64,000 nucleotides of DNA from the NCBI GenBank assembly GCA_003049465.1, contig PYSS01000003.1:434001-498000 (forward strand). Reading direction: 5' to 3'. Of this stretch, positions 34,713 to 47,400 are shown one piece after another. Each line of letters begins with the position of its first letter. Positions within the stretch are counted from its first letter, which is position 1. The notes under the pieces are model-generated. The model ran no database searches. It had not been told where the DNA came from and was given only the letters and a program-made list of their open reading frames with translations. The DNA is from Magnaporthiopsis rhizophila (taxonomy: Eukaryota > Ascomycota > Sordariomycetes > Magnaporthales > Magnaporthaceae). Made by a program: the position numbers and the translations under genes.

Positions 34713-37327
34713 CTACCAGGCCTCGAAAAACACCGGCTTGAACTTGGTGACAACCTCCAGGCTGCCGCCCCAGTGCTTCCCTGACGTCCTGGTAAGCTGG
34801 CGGAATCGCTTCAGCTCCGGCAGTACATCCTGCATCCGCTCTAGGTCCCCGCGGCGCGGACACCTTGCACCGCGCGCGTCGCGCCAGATCATGGCTTCCC
34901 AGGCCCATTGGAAGATGAAAACGCCCGGCGGCGCGCCAGCTGCAACCTGGGACGGCGTTACGGGACCAATCCCGAGGTAGCCGTAGCGGAGGGAGGGATT
35001 CTCCTCCTGCATCCTCACGTACTCGTTGACTGCCGGGTGCGGGGATTTGACGCCCGCCCCGGGCCCTATCCACACGTGCACCGCCTTCTCCTGGAACTCT
35101 TTCCATATGATATATCGAGTCACGTATTCCCCGCTCCCGTTCGCCGCGACGAATATTTCCCCTGGCGCCAGGTCAGTGAATGCTTTGGCGGCTGTTGTTG
35201 GCACATCCGATGCTTCGCCGGCCTCCACGCCTCGACGGCCAGTTTGTGGCCGAGGCGATGACGACGCCACCTTCTTCGGCCTCCAGCTGTCGAAAAAGGA
35301 GAACTTGGCTGGAGGTGCATCTATCGACATGTCCTCAACATCGCCAATAAGCGCAGCCTCATCCATGCCATCCGGGTAACAGTCGAGCTCTTCGATCAGA
35401 TCGGGCTCAAACTCCAACCGAAGGCGCTGCAGTCCCCCGAGCAGGGTCGGGCTCCTACGGGAGGCCGGTAGCGCCGCCACCATCTCCAGAATCGCATGCT
35501 CCTGCTCGTACGCCAGCTCCAGGAAGCGCGTCAACTTCCGGATCAGGCGGCCCGTGGAGCGGCGTGGCAGATTCGTCAGCGTCAGCGACGTTAGCCTGGG
35601 ATTCATGTCGGGCGCGAAGGCACTATTGGGCGTGTACGCAAGCTCAACCCCCGGAAGCAGCACCTCTTCGGCGACCCAGGTATCCGCCAGAACAGGGGCC
35701 CTCTGCTCCAGCGACAAGAGAGTTGGAACCTGCGTCACAAGCGAATGGTGCATCCGCGCGCTTCGCAGGCAAGACGAGACCACGGGTCGCAGGAGATGGG
35801 AGCCGCCGATAAAACCACAGATCCTCGTCAAAGGCGAGAGCCACTTGGCCAATAGCGACTCTGGTGGCGGCCTCATCATCAGCATCTCGCAATCAAGATG
35901 CTCCAAGGCACCATTCGACATCCGAATCGCTTTTTGCAGGCCATTGAGCTCGATCCTGTTGCCGTCGACCGCGAGGTGGCTCAGCCCCATAAACCCCTGA
36001 CATGGACGCGAGGCTAGGACATTAGCCAGCAGAGCGCCGGTCGGGTCACCACCAGGACCCCGAGTTAGATAGTAAATGAGGTTGTCGGATTCATTGCCCA
36101 AGACACGAGCCGTGCCATCTGGTCGCTGCGTCGTGCCCGGCTCATTCTGCTCCTGGGTGCGATCAACACGGCTTTCGTATGTTGGTGCGTCCGCAAGGTA
36201 TCTATCCGGGTGGCTGTGCGTGCCACTGTGGTCCGACTCGGTGATGAATACATAGGGGCCGTATTCATTAAGGGCAGTGTTGCGGATCACTTCGAGCTTC
36301 CCCTCCACCGAGAAGTGCGCGTCGGATTGGAATGATCGAGATGGGAGGCAGCACTTCAGCAAGTCCACGAGACCATCCTCAGTCAAGCGGTTGTTGCCAA
36401 GGTCCAGACTCCAAAGCTGGCGCATGAAACGAGCGGCAAGTTTGACGGCCGTACGGTTATCTACCTCACGGCCCCGAATTTTGAGCACCCTGAGGGCTGG
36501 CAGCGTAAGGGGCCCGAGTGCCCACTGGCTCAGGGCAGATAACAGGGAGCCAGGGAGATACGAGATGTCAAGATACACCAGACTTCTCATGTAGTCTGAT
36601 GCAAGATACGTGGCTTGCAGCTCAGTGCTGTGGCCGGCAATGCTGAGAAGCAGCGGCCGCTGCTGGCTTTGGTCTTGCTGGTCACCCTGGGGCGATGCCC
36701 AGGCCAGAGCACCAGGGTCAAAGACGGGGTGGTAATCGAGCAGCAGGCAGCGCAGCGCTGGGAACAACGTCTGGAACCGCCGAAGCGTGCCGTTCAGCGC
36801 GTCCACGACCTCGTCCGACAGGAAATCGGCGGTGGCGACGCCGAAGTTCCTGAAGTCCAACGTGAGCACGAGGGCGCGCGTCGACGCCCTGGAGATGCTC
36901 ACCGACCTGCCGATGAACTTGTGCAGATACCAGCGGAGCTCTTGATGGGTGTGAGATAGGTTGTGAGCACAGGATAGCCAACAATGACAGGCAACCCACA
37001 GCTTTGGGGTGCGAGGGTACTCGTGGTCTGGGTGAGAACAGGTGCACGAGGATGGGGCAGGAGTTAGGGGCAAGGATGGCCAGTATAGTGGCGGGTAGGC
37101 GTAGAGGAAATGCGTTCCTCACCGTCGTTGCGGTCGAGCCCCAAGAACTGGACAGCACGCAGAGGGTTATTCCAGAGCCGTGCGGCGAAGTGGCTGTACA
37201 ACTTGGACGAGGTCAGACAGAGGCTGGTGTAGGCACTAGGTGGCACGTAGGGGGCCACGATGGCCCAGCAGTCGACCGCCCCTGTGGCCTCGCCGTAGGT
37301 TGGAAGCTCCCACGCGTCGGACGTCAT
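34713..37327 (-). CDS. Large leucine-rich-repeat-like protein of unknown function
   Basis: Two exons (37327-37123 and 36940-34713) encode 810 residues. The first exon carries a Leu/Pro/Cys pattern (WAIVAPYVPPSAYTSLCLTSSKLY) that resembles a divergent F-box-type N-terminus, but this is not certain. The central part holds irregular leucine-rich repeats, for example LWSLDLGNNRLTEDGL at about 243-260 and LSHLAVDGNRIELNGL further on, in the ribonuclease-inhibitor style. An acidic, disordered stretch follows, then a C-terminal region rich in Trp and Tyr. No catalytic motif was seen. The splice uses donor GTGAGG and a less common AAG acceptor, the only one that keeps the frame and removes the low-complexity lead-in. 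A role as substrate adaptor or scaffold is inference from the repeat type. I do not recognise a named orthologue. Confidence 0.78.
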
Positions 37328-39307
37328 AGTCTCGACCGTCGTGTGTTTTTAGGACCCCAATGGGTCACTGCGTTGCCAAGCTCGATGCCGAAGCAGCAGA
37401 CAAAGGACCCCTTGGTGGCGAGGCGAATGAGTGGATGCCGACGGCTGGCCTGCGATGGGGCCCGTGGCGATGGCCGGCCTTTGCGTGTGGATTGTGATGT
37501 GATGTGACGATACGCTGCCCCCGCAGGCTCGGACGACCAGGTGATGCGCTTGTTCTTGGCGGCGAAGCGTGGTTGCGGGGAGGCCTGGTTTGTGGTTGTA
37601 TCGTGTGTGTGAGACTTCGCATTGCAGGTGCAAGTTCCCATGTCGGTCCGGTCGTGTAAGCACCAAGTGCGCCTTCCGACAGCCAGCACAGGAAGGGAGA
37701 GGGTGGGGCAGCTCACCTACTGGGAAGTCACCACCAGCCCCCAACCCCGCTGTCTGGATACTATCATTGGCCAGCGCTAGCTCGTGGACGTCAGAGTTGG
37801 AAGGAGCCAACGGTCTCCCAGCCAGCCCCCAGCCAATGCGATTGCACTCGCGATTTCTATTCGTGACCGACCGCATATGCGCGGCCTTTCTTCGTATCTT
37901 TGCCATTGCCAAGCGATTCGGCCTGTCGGCTGCGTGAACCTGCTCGATTGGGCGGCTGGTAATCCAATTGCAGCACGCAGATCAGACCCCTTTGCCCTCG
38001 TTCTCCACCAACACAACCCCGTCTCGTCATCCCATGGGCAGACCACCATTGCAGACCTCACACCATGGCCCCCATAGCGCGGGCAACCTACAGGCTAATG
38101 CGTACCAACAATCCATTGCACAGCCAGAAACGAACACCGGTCAGGCCAACTGACCGCCTGCTGATGCCTACGGCCGAGTACTCGGAACCGGAATTCGGCG
38201 CAGCACAGGAACGGCGCATCTTCGGGCCTACGAACCGACCCAGCTCCACGTTGCAAACCATATTATCGGGGAGATATACCAGAAGGCTCCACGGCACCGA
38301 CCGTCTCAAATTGGAGGTGGAAACCGCAGCTTGCGCCTGGCTGCCTAGCTTCTCATTTCCTGCTACCCTGGCCATCGGCACGCGCCAAAAGCACGGGGTG
38401 CGTGAGTTCGGTCAAGAGCAGGTTCCCCACTAGGATGCTAGTCGCTGGACGAACCACGGACCACACGACATCCACTAGCCGTCCAACAGCCCTATCAGAC
38501 GGCCGCTAGGGTAACACACGCAGAGCTTTCCTAAAAAGGTTAGACTGGCCCGGCAGCTCTGGCTGGGGCAAGCGCAGATCACAGATAGACAGGTTGCTAG
38601 CTCCCCGGTACATTCCACCCAGATACGCATAAACCAGACCCAAACAAGCCTGAGTAGAGGATGAATGTCTAGGGATAACCATCATCAGGATTCATTCTAA
38701 GCCTTGTCCTCTCGGATCATCCCCCACACACCAGAAGGAGACGAGATCCCCACCCATGTCTAAGACAAGCCGAGAGCTAAAATGCTGCTTTGAGCTTTGA
38801 GCCCACCCCCAGCTGCCACTTTCGCCCGTCTCCTCCAACCCACTTGCATGCCTCCTCCATGCATGTTGCCTGCCTGGATCCACGGACGAGCACCTCGGGC
38901 TTCAGCCTCAACAGGACTGAAGGAGACATCCGTGCCTAGTTAGGTTAGGTAGGTAGGCAGTGGCGCTGAGAATGGGTCCTTGCTATTGACTAGGTACCGA
39001 GGAGCAAAAACCTCGACGCGTCTGCTGCGAGCGCAGAATCGGGTTACGATGGAGTGGACAAATGTCAGGGTGTGGCATTCAGAGCTGATAGCTCGTCAAT
39101 CCGGTGCCATCATTCACTTTGCCGGGCGTGGGAAGCGGCCTCCAGGGCCCGGGGATCGGGGGCTGGGTAGATGCCTCCTTGCGCACGGGGTCTGCCGCGC
39201 TGTCAGCAAGAACTCTTCCCGATTTCCACTCGACTCCGTGCACCGTGCCATCTCAACAGCCCGAGGACCATTTCGCTCTCCCTCGCGTCTCACAGGACCC
39301 ACCGATC

Positions 39308-39333
39308 ATGTAGGTAGGTAGGTAGGTAGGCGC
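39308..39333. repeat. TAGG tandem repeat joined to the TACCTAGGTA motif family
   Basis: Five GTAG/TAGG steps run into GGCGCCTAG, so it resembles one arm of the dispersed palindrome. Confidence 0.7.
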
Positions 39334-42291
39334 CTAGCTGCTTCGTAAAGCACATGACTTACACCGCAAGGCCTCGGCCCTCCAGCCGCCTCTCAATCTC
39401 TCAGCCCCCACATCAAGGGACGGACCTGCGGGTTGGTTTCACTCCGACAGGTGCGCGCACCTTTTGGGGCAATCGATTGGAGTAATGAGAGAGCCTACGA
39501 GCTGCCAAAAGGAGGATAGACACAGTCCTTGGCACGCAACAGACCCCTGGTCATCTCCAACATGCAGTCCCGCAAAATGCCCACGATCCTAAGGCCTGAT
39601 GCAACCCTCGGTGCGAGCCCGGCAACATCGGCACTGTATGTGTGTGGCACTCGTAGGCATCCTTTCGGCCGTGCCGTGATGTGCCGTGCTGTGCCCTCGG
39701 GGCCGTGCCAGGCCGGTTGATCCCCCAAAGATCGACCAGATCAGGTTTCATATAGTTGGTTACGCGAGGCAGATTTGACAGGCCCTGCGTTCCACGAACG
39801 AAGGAAATAAATGCTTGGGCAGCACGTTTGGGCGCAACTGCATTCCCAGTCACTCGGCCTTGGTAAAGTCTGGGAGAGCGGAATATCTCCCACATGTTGG
39901 ATACATCCCACCAATCCGTACTTAAAAATGACCACGCCGTCTGTTAATGGCTCATGCATCTCGCCATTTAGAGCATGTGGGATTCCTTGGTTTATGGTGA
40001 TAATGTTACCTTATGCGTGCGAGCGGCCAGGAAATCGAATGCAGCCTGACCGCCAAGTGACTGCGCGACCCGCCTTGATACCTCGCCAGGTCTCAGGCAA
40101 TGGCGTGCTGGTCGGTAGCTGCCCAATCAGGACGCAAAATCCCAACTGCGCTACTTGGCGTTACCAAACTGTCAGGTCCATGGTCTCGCACTGTGGCGCG
40201 GCTTAGCGCCAGGATTTGCAGGGATCTGCCCTGTCCGATGTGGCGGCCGGCATTGATGTTATCCATATCAGTGATAATTATTGCCGGCTGGCAAACCTAG
40301 CTGGGCTAGCACCGCTTGGTGGGCGAAGCTGGAATCTGTCTCACCGTCACTGCTCGGCAATATGTGCACTCCCCTCATCTACCTATCTCTCTACCTGCCT
40401 CCAGAGATCAGCCCGGTCTCGGGACGCACACCCGCATTCCATTCCATGGATGAGCAGGAGGGGCGTTCGGTGGATGCGGATGCCGAGCGAACTCCTGGCC
40501 CCATCCGTCAAAGCTTTGCGAAAAGTGACAGGACGCACCCCCCTTGTCGACCGGTGGACCTGTTACCCGTTAAGGGTAGCCGGTGAGGTTCGGCCTTGCT
40601 TGATTTTGTCGAACGATCGGCGAGACGGTGGAGACGGGATGGAAAAAAGAACATGCCAAGGTGCTCTGTATGTGATGAATGTGCATCACCTTTACACGCC
40701 GTCATCGGCACATCCAGACACGTACCATGTAGTGCCTACCTGCTAAGGAGACTTTGCTCCGCCGCGCCTCGCCCCGCTCTCATCTCTTCTAACAACCGTG
40801 CATCTTGGAAGGATGTGCAATCTCCACGATGACTACCGCTTGCACTAGATAGAGGCCCCTGGATCTGCCAACCACTCTCGCCTTTCCCGGGTTTCCCCGT
40901 CCAGCGTGCTCTCCCTCGCATCTCCTTCATCCCCGCGGGGGCCATGGGGAGAAGAGGAATCACCCTTGTTTCTAGAGACTTTATATGAAAACGTACCTAA
41001 GTTGGTAAACGGAAGAAGTGACAAGGCCCCGTTGATACCTAATCCCTTGCCTGGGCAACTAGGGTAGGGATGGTGCTTACATTGACGTACGGATCTTGTG
41101 TGCTCATGTGCAGTTGTGTGCCGCCGCGGAAACCCTCACTTTTGCGTCACGACGTGGTGACCAAAAACGTTACCGTGTAGGTCCGTAGAGACGCAAGTGA
41201 TGTCATGGCGTGTTGGGTGGAAATGAACACAGACGGAGCAGAACCCAGCCCCGACACACGGAACGGTACCCAGGCACCAGGGCTGGCTGGGCTCCGACAC
41301 ACCTGCACCCAGCGCAAGCCACTTTTGCTGGGATGAGCACGCCGTTTCTCTTCCGCCAGCCAAAAATATACCAACCCATGTCCTCGAGCGGCTCTCCTCT
41401 GCTGCCTCTGGCCGCCTTAAAAAAAGCCACATTTGCGTATTGGTGCGTACTCACAAAGTTCCGAGATGATGAAGAAAAAAACAGTACGGGACGAAAAAAA
41501 TCCCGTCTCCCACGCAGGCAATTCCGAGATAGGACAAGTTCGAGTTACCCCCCATGAACCAACTGATGGGCTCATCAGCTTCCGCCATTGGTCATCATCT
41601 TGCATCCAGTTCACAAATACACGCCACTATCCTGCCCACCCTTGTCATGCGCGAGAGCTCGGCAGCGCCATGGAAAGGAATGCCGTTGTTGGCCAACCTC
41701 GCAAAGAAGGCCGGCGTGGGTGGTGGTGGTGGTGTGAGGTGATAGGTTGAAAATTTTCACCAGGGGCCACCCTGTGGACGAGCAACAGGCAGGGGGTCAT
41801 AAAAGGTGCAGACTAAAAACGGTTCTGCTCACACCCACCCTCCCTGCATCGCTTGCCCGGCGGCGTCAAATCCGGCACCGAGACTGGAATGTCGTAGCCG
41901 ATCACTGCGGGCAACCCCAACCGTGTGGGTGGTATGTATGCAGGTAGATGTTAGTATCGCCCATGTGAGAGAAACAAAAAAAAAAAAAGGTGTGTGTGCG
42001 CGGGTGTTGGCGCGGCTGGTGACAAAAACTGGTCGGATAAGACGATTGGCTGCATGCGGACGGGCAGCAGACAGGAAGGGCCAGACAGGCGCGGGAGGCG
42101 CAAACGTGTCGGAAGAAATCTAAAATAAAAATCTAGAAAAAATCTACACGTTTGTTTGAGCCTTGCACCACCTCTGTTGACACACAGCCGCGCTGTTTCC
42201 TCGGCGCCACAGCAGAAAGCGTGTATGGGCTGCACTGCAACCTTGTTTGGATGGGCAGGCGGGCTACCTACCTAGGTGCACGCAGCAGACC

Positions 42292-42308
42292 AAAAAAAAA
42301 AAAAAAAA
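42292..42308. repeat. 17-nt poly-A run
   Basis: Uninterrupted A run beside a TACCTAGGT motif copy at 42269-42277. Confidence 0.8.
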
Positions 42309-43294
42309 CGCCAGCCCAGTTGGAATGGGAAAATACCATACACCCCTCTCTCCCTTTTCACCTCTCACAACGATTCCTCTACCCCAGTAAAACCCAACGT
42401 TCCGGAGAAAGAAGCAGCTGACATCAGCTGCAGCAGCAACACTGGCTAGAAAAAAAAGAAATCACAGCGCCGCCCGGAGCTGACGTTCCCGAGATGGCGG
42501 AGGCCACTTATTGTCTGCACGCCTTCGCTTCTGCTGGGGGCCACTGGGGCGTCACCAAGATAGCTGGGCTTTCTCTTGGCCCCAACGCGTGCTAATCACA
42601 TTTTCTTGCGTGCCGTCGGCGCCGTGAATACCCGTGAGCCGTCGACCGGGGGGCCCCCTTGCCGAGCCGTCGTCGCCATGGCCCGTCTCTCATCTGCCCC
42701 CTGGTCCTTTTGCTGAGAGAAGTCATATCAGCAGATCAACTTCTTTCACGATGCGTCACAAACTTCAAGGTAGCACAGAGGAGGGCAGCGTGTCATTGGC
42801 CTCCTAGATGGTAAAAAATTTCTTGGATTCTTTTGAGGTATTCATATTCCCTTGTTATTTTTTTTTTGTCCTTCGATAGAAACACCCGAGATTGCAGGCC
42901 ATCCAAGCTCCAAAAAGAGGCAACCCACCCCCTGAAAGCTACATATTGAGTAATGATACATGATACGGCAAAGGAAACCGGCAAAATGAAGGAGGAAACA
43001 GTTGCGTAACAAACAGACCAGCCAACCCAACCGTGTGTACTGCCCACAGCAAAGTTAGATAAAAAACAAGATGATAAATGGCATCGTTGCCCCAGCAAAT
43101 AATAAACGCAGAAGAAGATTAGAGGAGAGGGAGAAAACATTCGGGTACAACGATGTGATGTGCGTGGAAATCAAGTCAACCAATTCAAAGATACTAGGGG
43201 ATTAATGCCTGCGGTAGAAGCGCCTAGTAAGAGAATAGAAGACGCGGGGCGGAAATGCGGATGTTGCCTCATGCGAGATGACCACAATGTAGTC

Positions 43295-44436
43295 CTACTC
43301 CTCACGCTTGATGGCCATGGACCTCGGCTTGCGCCTCTTGTCCATGTCCCGGTAGTGCTGCTCCCACCACAGCGCGGCACCAGGGATGTAGTTGGGGTTG
43401 TTCTCATCCGTGTGCTTCTTGAAGTGGGAGTAAAAGTTGTCGAACCGGTCTCTTGTCTGGTGCTTCCGAGAGCAGTCAGGGTGACAGTAAAAGTACCGCG
43501 GCTCCTTGGAGTGTCTGCGCGAACAAGAGACTGTCAATCAAGAAGCCACCAAAAGACTAAGACCGAAGGAGACGGGGAGGGAAAAAAGACATACGACATC
43601 TCGTGGCGGACTTTGTGCTCAGGCCTCTTGTATCGCTTGTTGCAGCCAATATGCGAGCATTGAAACTTGTTCTTCTCGTACTTGGGGACAGACCCATCGT
43701 CCGTTGGATCCGCCGGCTTCCTGCTGGTGGCCGGGGTGCTTTGCTGGCGGGGAGTCCTGCGCGTGCCGGCAGCCTGCCGTGTCCGGCCCGTGCTGCTGGG
43801 ATTCCGGTGCTCGCCGCCAGGCATCTCTCGCTTTCCTATCCTGTCGAAGCTCATGTCCATTGACATGGACGACGAGCGGGAGCACGACGAGGTTTCAAAC
43901 ATGGGCACTGGCGAGCCGCCGTGCACCCAGACCGATGCTTGCGCGCCAGGGCTGGGAGTTCCTTGGGTCTGGTAGCCTGGCATGTGGGCAAGGAAAGGGG
44001 GCGATTGCGGCAGACCATCGTAGGAGTAGGCGCCAGGCGTGCCGTGAAGAGGAGGCATCTGGTGTCCCATGAAGCTTAGCGGTCCCGGGATGCTCATGTC
44101 CATGGGGTTTCCCGTCCTCGGAGGCGTCACAGGAGGGTAGTTGCCTCGATGATGATAGCCCTGAGCGCTGGGCTGGAGCGTCATGTTGTGCATGTGGTCA
44201 GGCAGCGTCATGACCATGCGCATGTCGGCGGCACCCAGCCTGTGTTCGAAGTTGAGGGAAGAGTGCCTCCGCGGCGGCGGGGTTTGGCAGCCAAACGAGT
44301 CTCGAGTTGAGTTCGGTGTGACTGCACCATAAGGGGATGAGACGGAGGACGAGAAACTGCCGCTGGGACTGGAGGAGTAGGAGTAGGAGTCTTCCATGTC
44401 AAAGTAGCCGTAGCTACTCTCCATGTGGGACCTCAT
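43295..44436 (-). CDS. C2H2 zinc-finger protein, probable transcription factor
   Basis: Exons 44436-43595 and 43514-43295 encode 353 residues. Residues 1-240 are disordered, rich in Ser, Pro, Met, His and Gly, and suit an activation region. Finger 1 (about 260-282) is a classical C-x4-C-x12-H-x3-H. Finger 2 is irregular, C-x3-C-x15-H-x3-H. A basic tail (KRRKPRSMAIKREE) could be a nuclear localisation signal. The start is the ATG at 44436; a second in-frame ATG at 44424 is also possible, and the open frame further upstream looks like leader. The 80-nt intron (GTATGT to CGCAG) splits the Ser codon just before the last zinc-binding His of finger 1, so unspliced RNA cannot make a complete finger. 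I could not match it to a named regulator. Confidence 0.88.
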
Positions 44437-47400
44437 GGTAGGGGCACTGGCCGCTGTGGCTCCGAAGGCTTTCTTGTGTGTTTGGCCAAAGCGTGTGTGA
44501 AAGATGAGAGCGAGGTAGAGAATGAGGCAGTCTCTGATCAGCCGGAGGTGAGGAATCCTGAGAGGAGATTCGGGATGGGGATGGGAATTCTTCGACTTGT
44601 TTCGATCAAGACATGGAGCGGCCAGGCTGGGTAAATATACATATAAAGGTATCGCAGCCAGGTGAGATGCTGCTTGATGGACATGGGGACGGAGATGGGG
44701 GTGTGGATAGAATGCCGGGGGTGAGGGCGTGTTGGTACATAGATGGGATGGGGACGGGAGTGGGGACGATTTAGTGTCGACAAGGAAGACTAGGGACGAG
44801 GGGGAGTGCACGTCGGCTGGAATGCCACGGTCGCAACGCAAGACGTGTGTAAAAGAAGCGCCTCTGCTAAGCAGAGTAGCCGGGGACCATGCATTAGTGC
44901 CTCGGGACATAGCGGCAGATCTGGCTTCTTGCTGCGTGCTCCACACTGTTCCCTACCTGCCCTACCTGCCCTGGCTCATGTTTTAGGAGGACGCCTATTC
45001 GAGCTCTGCCTGAACTCCTAACGGGCAGGTAGGGTTAAGGTGGAGGAGTAGGGAGGGGGTATGTGTGCTGGATGGCAGACCAGGGAGGGCGATGACCGGA
45101 CGAGAGAGGGCTTGCCCTTGCCAGGGACTTCGTTCCTGGCCCATAGACCGGGGTTGGATGGGTCTACGCCATCATGAAAATAGGTACAACAAGTACACCC
45201 AGCCAGCAGGGCCAGCGGAACCCGTTCGTACCGGTGCACACCTTATTTTGTGTGCAGTGTTTCCTGCCGCAACCAGCTAGGCCAAGGGGCGAAAGGTGGT
45301 GTAGGCTAGCAAGCCAGGGTTAGTTGGCCGGCGCGCTGCTCTCGCTACGTTTCTTTTTTTAATCTCTGGCCAGTGCCTCAAGTGGGCGCCGTCTGGTGCG
45401 GTTGGCATACCGGAAAGCTTGGCACCGCTCAGAGGCGCCCCGAGACGTCAAGGCGGAAAGAGTGATGGGCAATAGGAGAGACAAGATCGCGGAGAGCAGC
45501 AACCATCCCCAGAGACACCCTGCCCATTGCCGGCCGGATTCCAGGGCCTATTGTCAGTTGGGCAAAAGCGCGGTTCTGAGACCTGGAATGGCGGGCATCT
45601 ATTTGGAATGGGGGATTACCATCTCCCGGAGCCACCGAGGGCGATCAGCCGGCCTGTGGTGCAGTAATAAGACAGAAACAGGCACGCTCACGGTGGGGGC
45701 GACAGGGGGGTGCTCACGGTTGGCAGAGCCCCAGCAGACCCAGATGTGCAGGTGGGAGCCAAGGAGCAAGTCCTCCTCCACACCCCGCTCAAGCCCCGTT
45801 TGGTGTTGGCGTCTGCTGGAAGCAGAAGCTGTGAGAAGAGAGGTGTGGACACCCGACAGTTGCGGTCACCTCCGTGTTTGAAGCGGCATCTCCCTGTCCA
45901 GCCGCCGAGCGAGAACGTGCGTTAGAGAAGGAACGGCTGCGGGAACTCCTATCAGCGTAGAATTAAAGTCGAGGGACGCTGTTAGTGGCAGAGAAGGGCA
46001 GGATAGGCTCTGGTGGTAGCAAGTCCAGCTCCCGCGAGGGCGTGCGCTAGAGGAGGTCACTACTCAGTAGTGGCCTTGGTGTCGGCTATCTGTCGGGTTG
46101 GGGACCGCAGCAGGCTGACAGTCAGTTGACAGCCATGTCGATGTGGTAGCCAGAAAGGAGGTGACAGAGAAGCACGGCCTCGCACAGCCTGGCATCCATT
46201 GTCTGTTGGGGCAAGGCGACCCGCACACTAGAGCCATGCCATGGGCCAGTTGTGTCCAATGTGGTTTCTCGCCTGGCCGTCGGGGCCAGGCCAACCGGAG
46301 TGTTCTCAGTCGCGTGCTCAATGCGCCCTTCCAGCCCGATCCTCGGGGATCGAAGTAAGCCAGGGGAATCGGCGTCGCAGGAGGCCCTCCTCTACCCAAG
46401 CGGCAGGAAGAATCAGCGTCTACCCAAGGTACGTACCGACCTAGGTAGGTAGACGGGGCAGGACAGGGGCAGAGGGAGGAATGAGGGTCTGTGGGATCGA
46501 AGACATCAATCAAATCAGGTACACGATGGGGCATTGGCGGCCCGTCTCCTTGGAATAGGCACAATGGTCTCTGCTGAGTCGCCGTCGTAGGGACGCCTGA
46601 GGTGGATCAATACACGGAGCCTGGGGCCATCCGTATCGCGCTCGATATCATCCATTTATTGTTTCGACGTTGTGGCCGCCCGTCGCTGCTTCTTCTTTGG
46701 ACGACATTGGCTCGGCTTTCGGAAGGAGCACATGGGTATCACGCCTCCAGAAGTCAACTAGCGCACAGTGTGGAGCAGCCTGACAGGATGGGGCCCCTCA
46801 GGGGTTGCCCACAGCAAAATTGAAATCTTGGCTCGCTTCGAGTTATGGATCGTGGTACTCGGCGGCTCAACGGCCCCTGGGCTTCTTCCTCTATTCTATT
46901 TCCTGGAAGCGAGGTTCTCTATTAGTATCATGTGGCGGGGAGCGGCAAACAGAGATCGCGGGGCTCTTGGGGCCGGCGGAACCCTAATCGCCCGGGATGC
47001 CCGTAATGCTCTTGCGAAGAACCGTCACCATTACGCACCGTCTTGCCACTGTTCACGAGCGTGGTGCTAGCTTGTTGTTGGACAAACGGGCATCACACAG
47101 GCAGGCAAACGCGGGGATGCATCAAGGGTAGATGTGACAGCCAGACAGCGCACCTGCTGATGTGCCTGTCTGCCTGCAGCTGGGGTCAAAGACATGCCGC
47201 GGCAAAGACAAAGAAAGGTCCTGGGCTGGCACCACCCCCACCGTCTCCTCCTTAGCTCGATTCCCGAGCTCGCCCCTCTCGACACAAATCTGGTCAAGAC
47301 GGACGATATTTGACCAATTAGTGACCCGGTGAGAGACATCTCCTTGGCAAAAGAGCTAGGGCAGCGTCAGAGCGCGCCGACCACACGCCTCCCAAGACTG

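Larger units (their letters stand above)
37328..43294. other. Six-kilobase gene-poor region
   Basis: No gene is supported by homology or exon structure. It contains a TAGG repeat tract at 39308-39330, a TACCTAGGT copy at 42269, A runs near 41977-41988 and 42292-42308, and probably the promoter of the LRR-like gene on its left. I read both strands of the open frames and found nothing recognisable. Confidence 0.5.
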
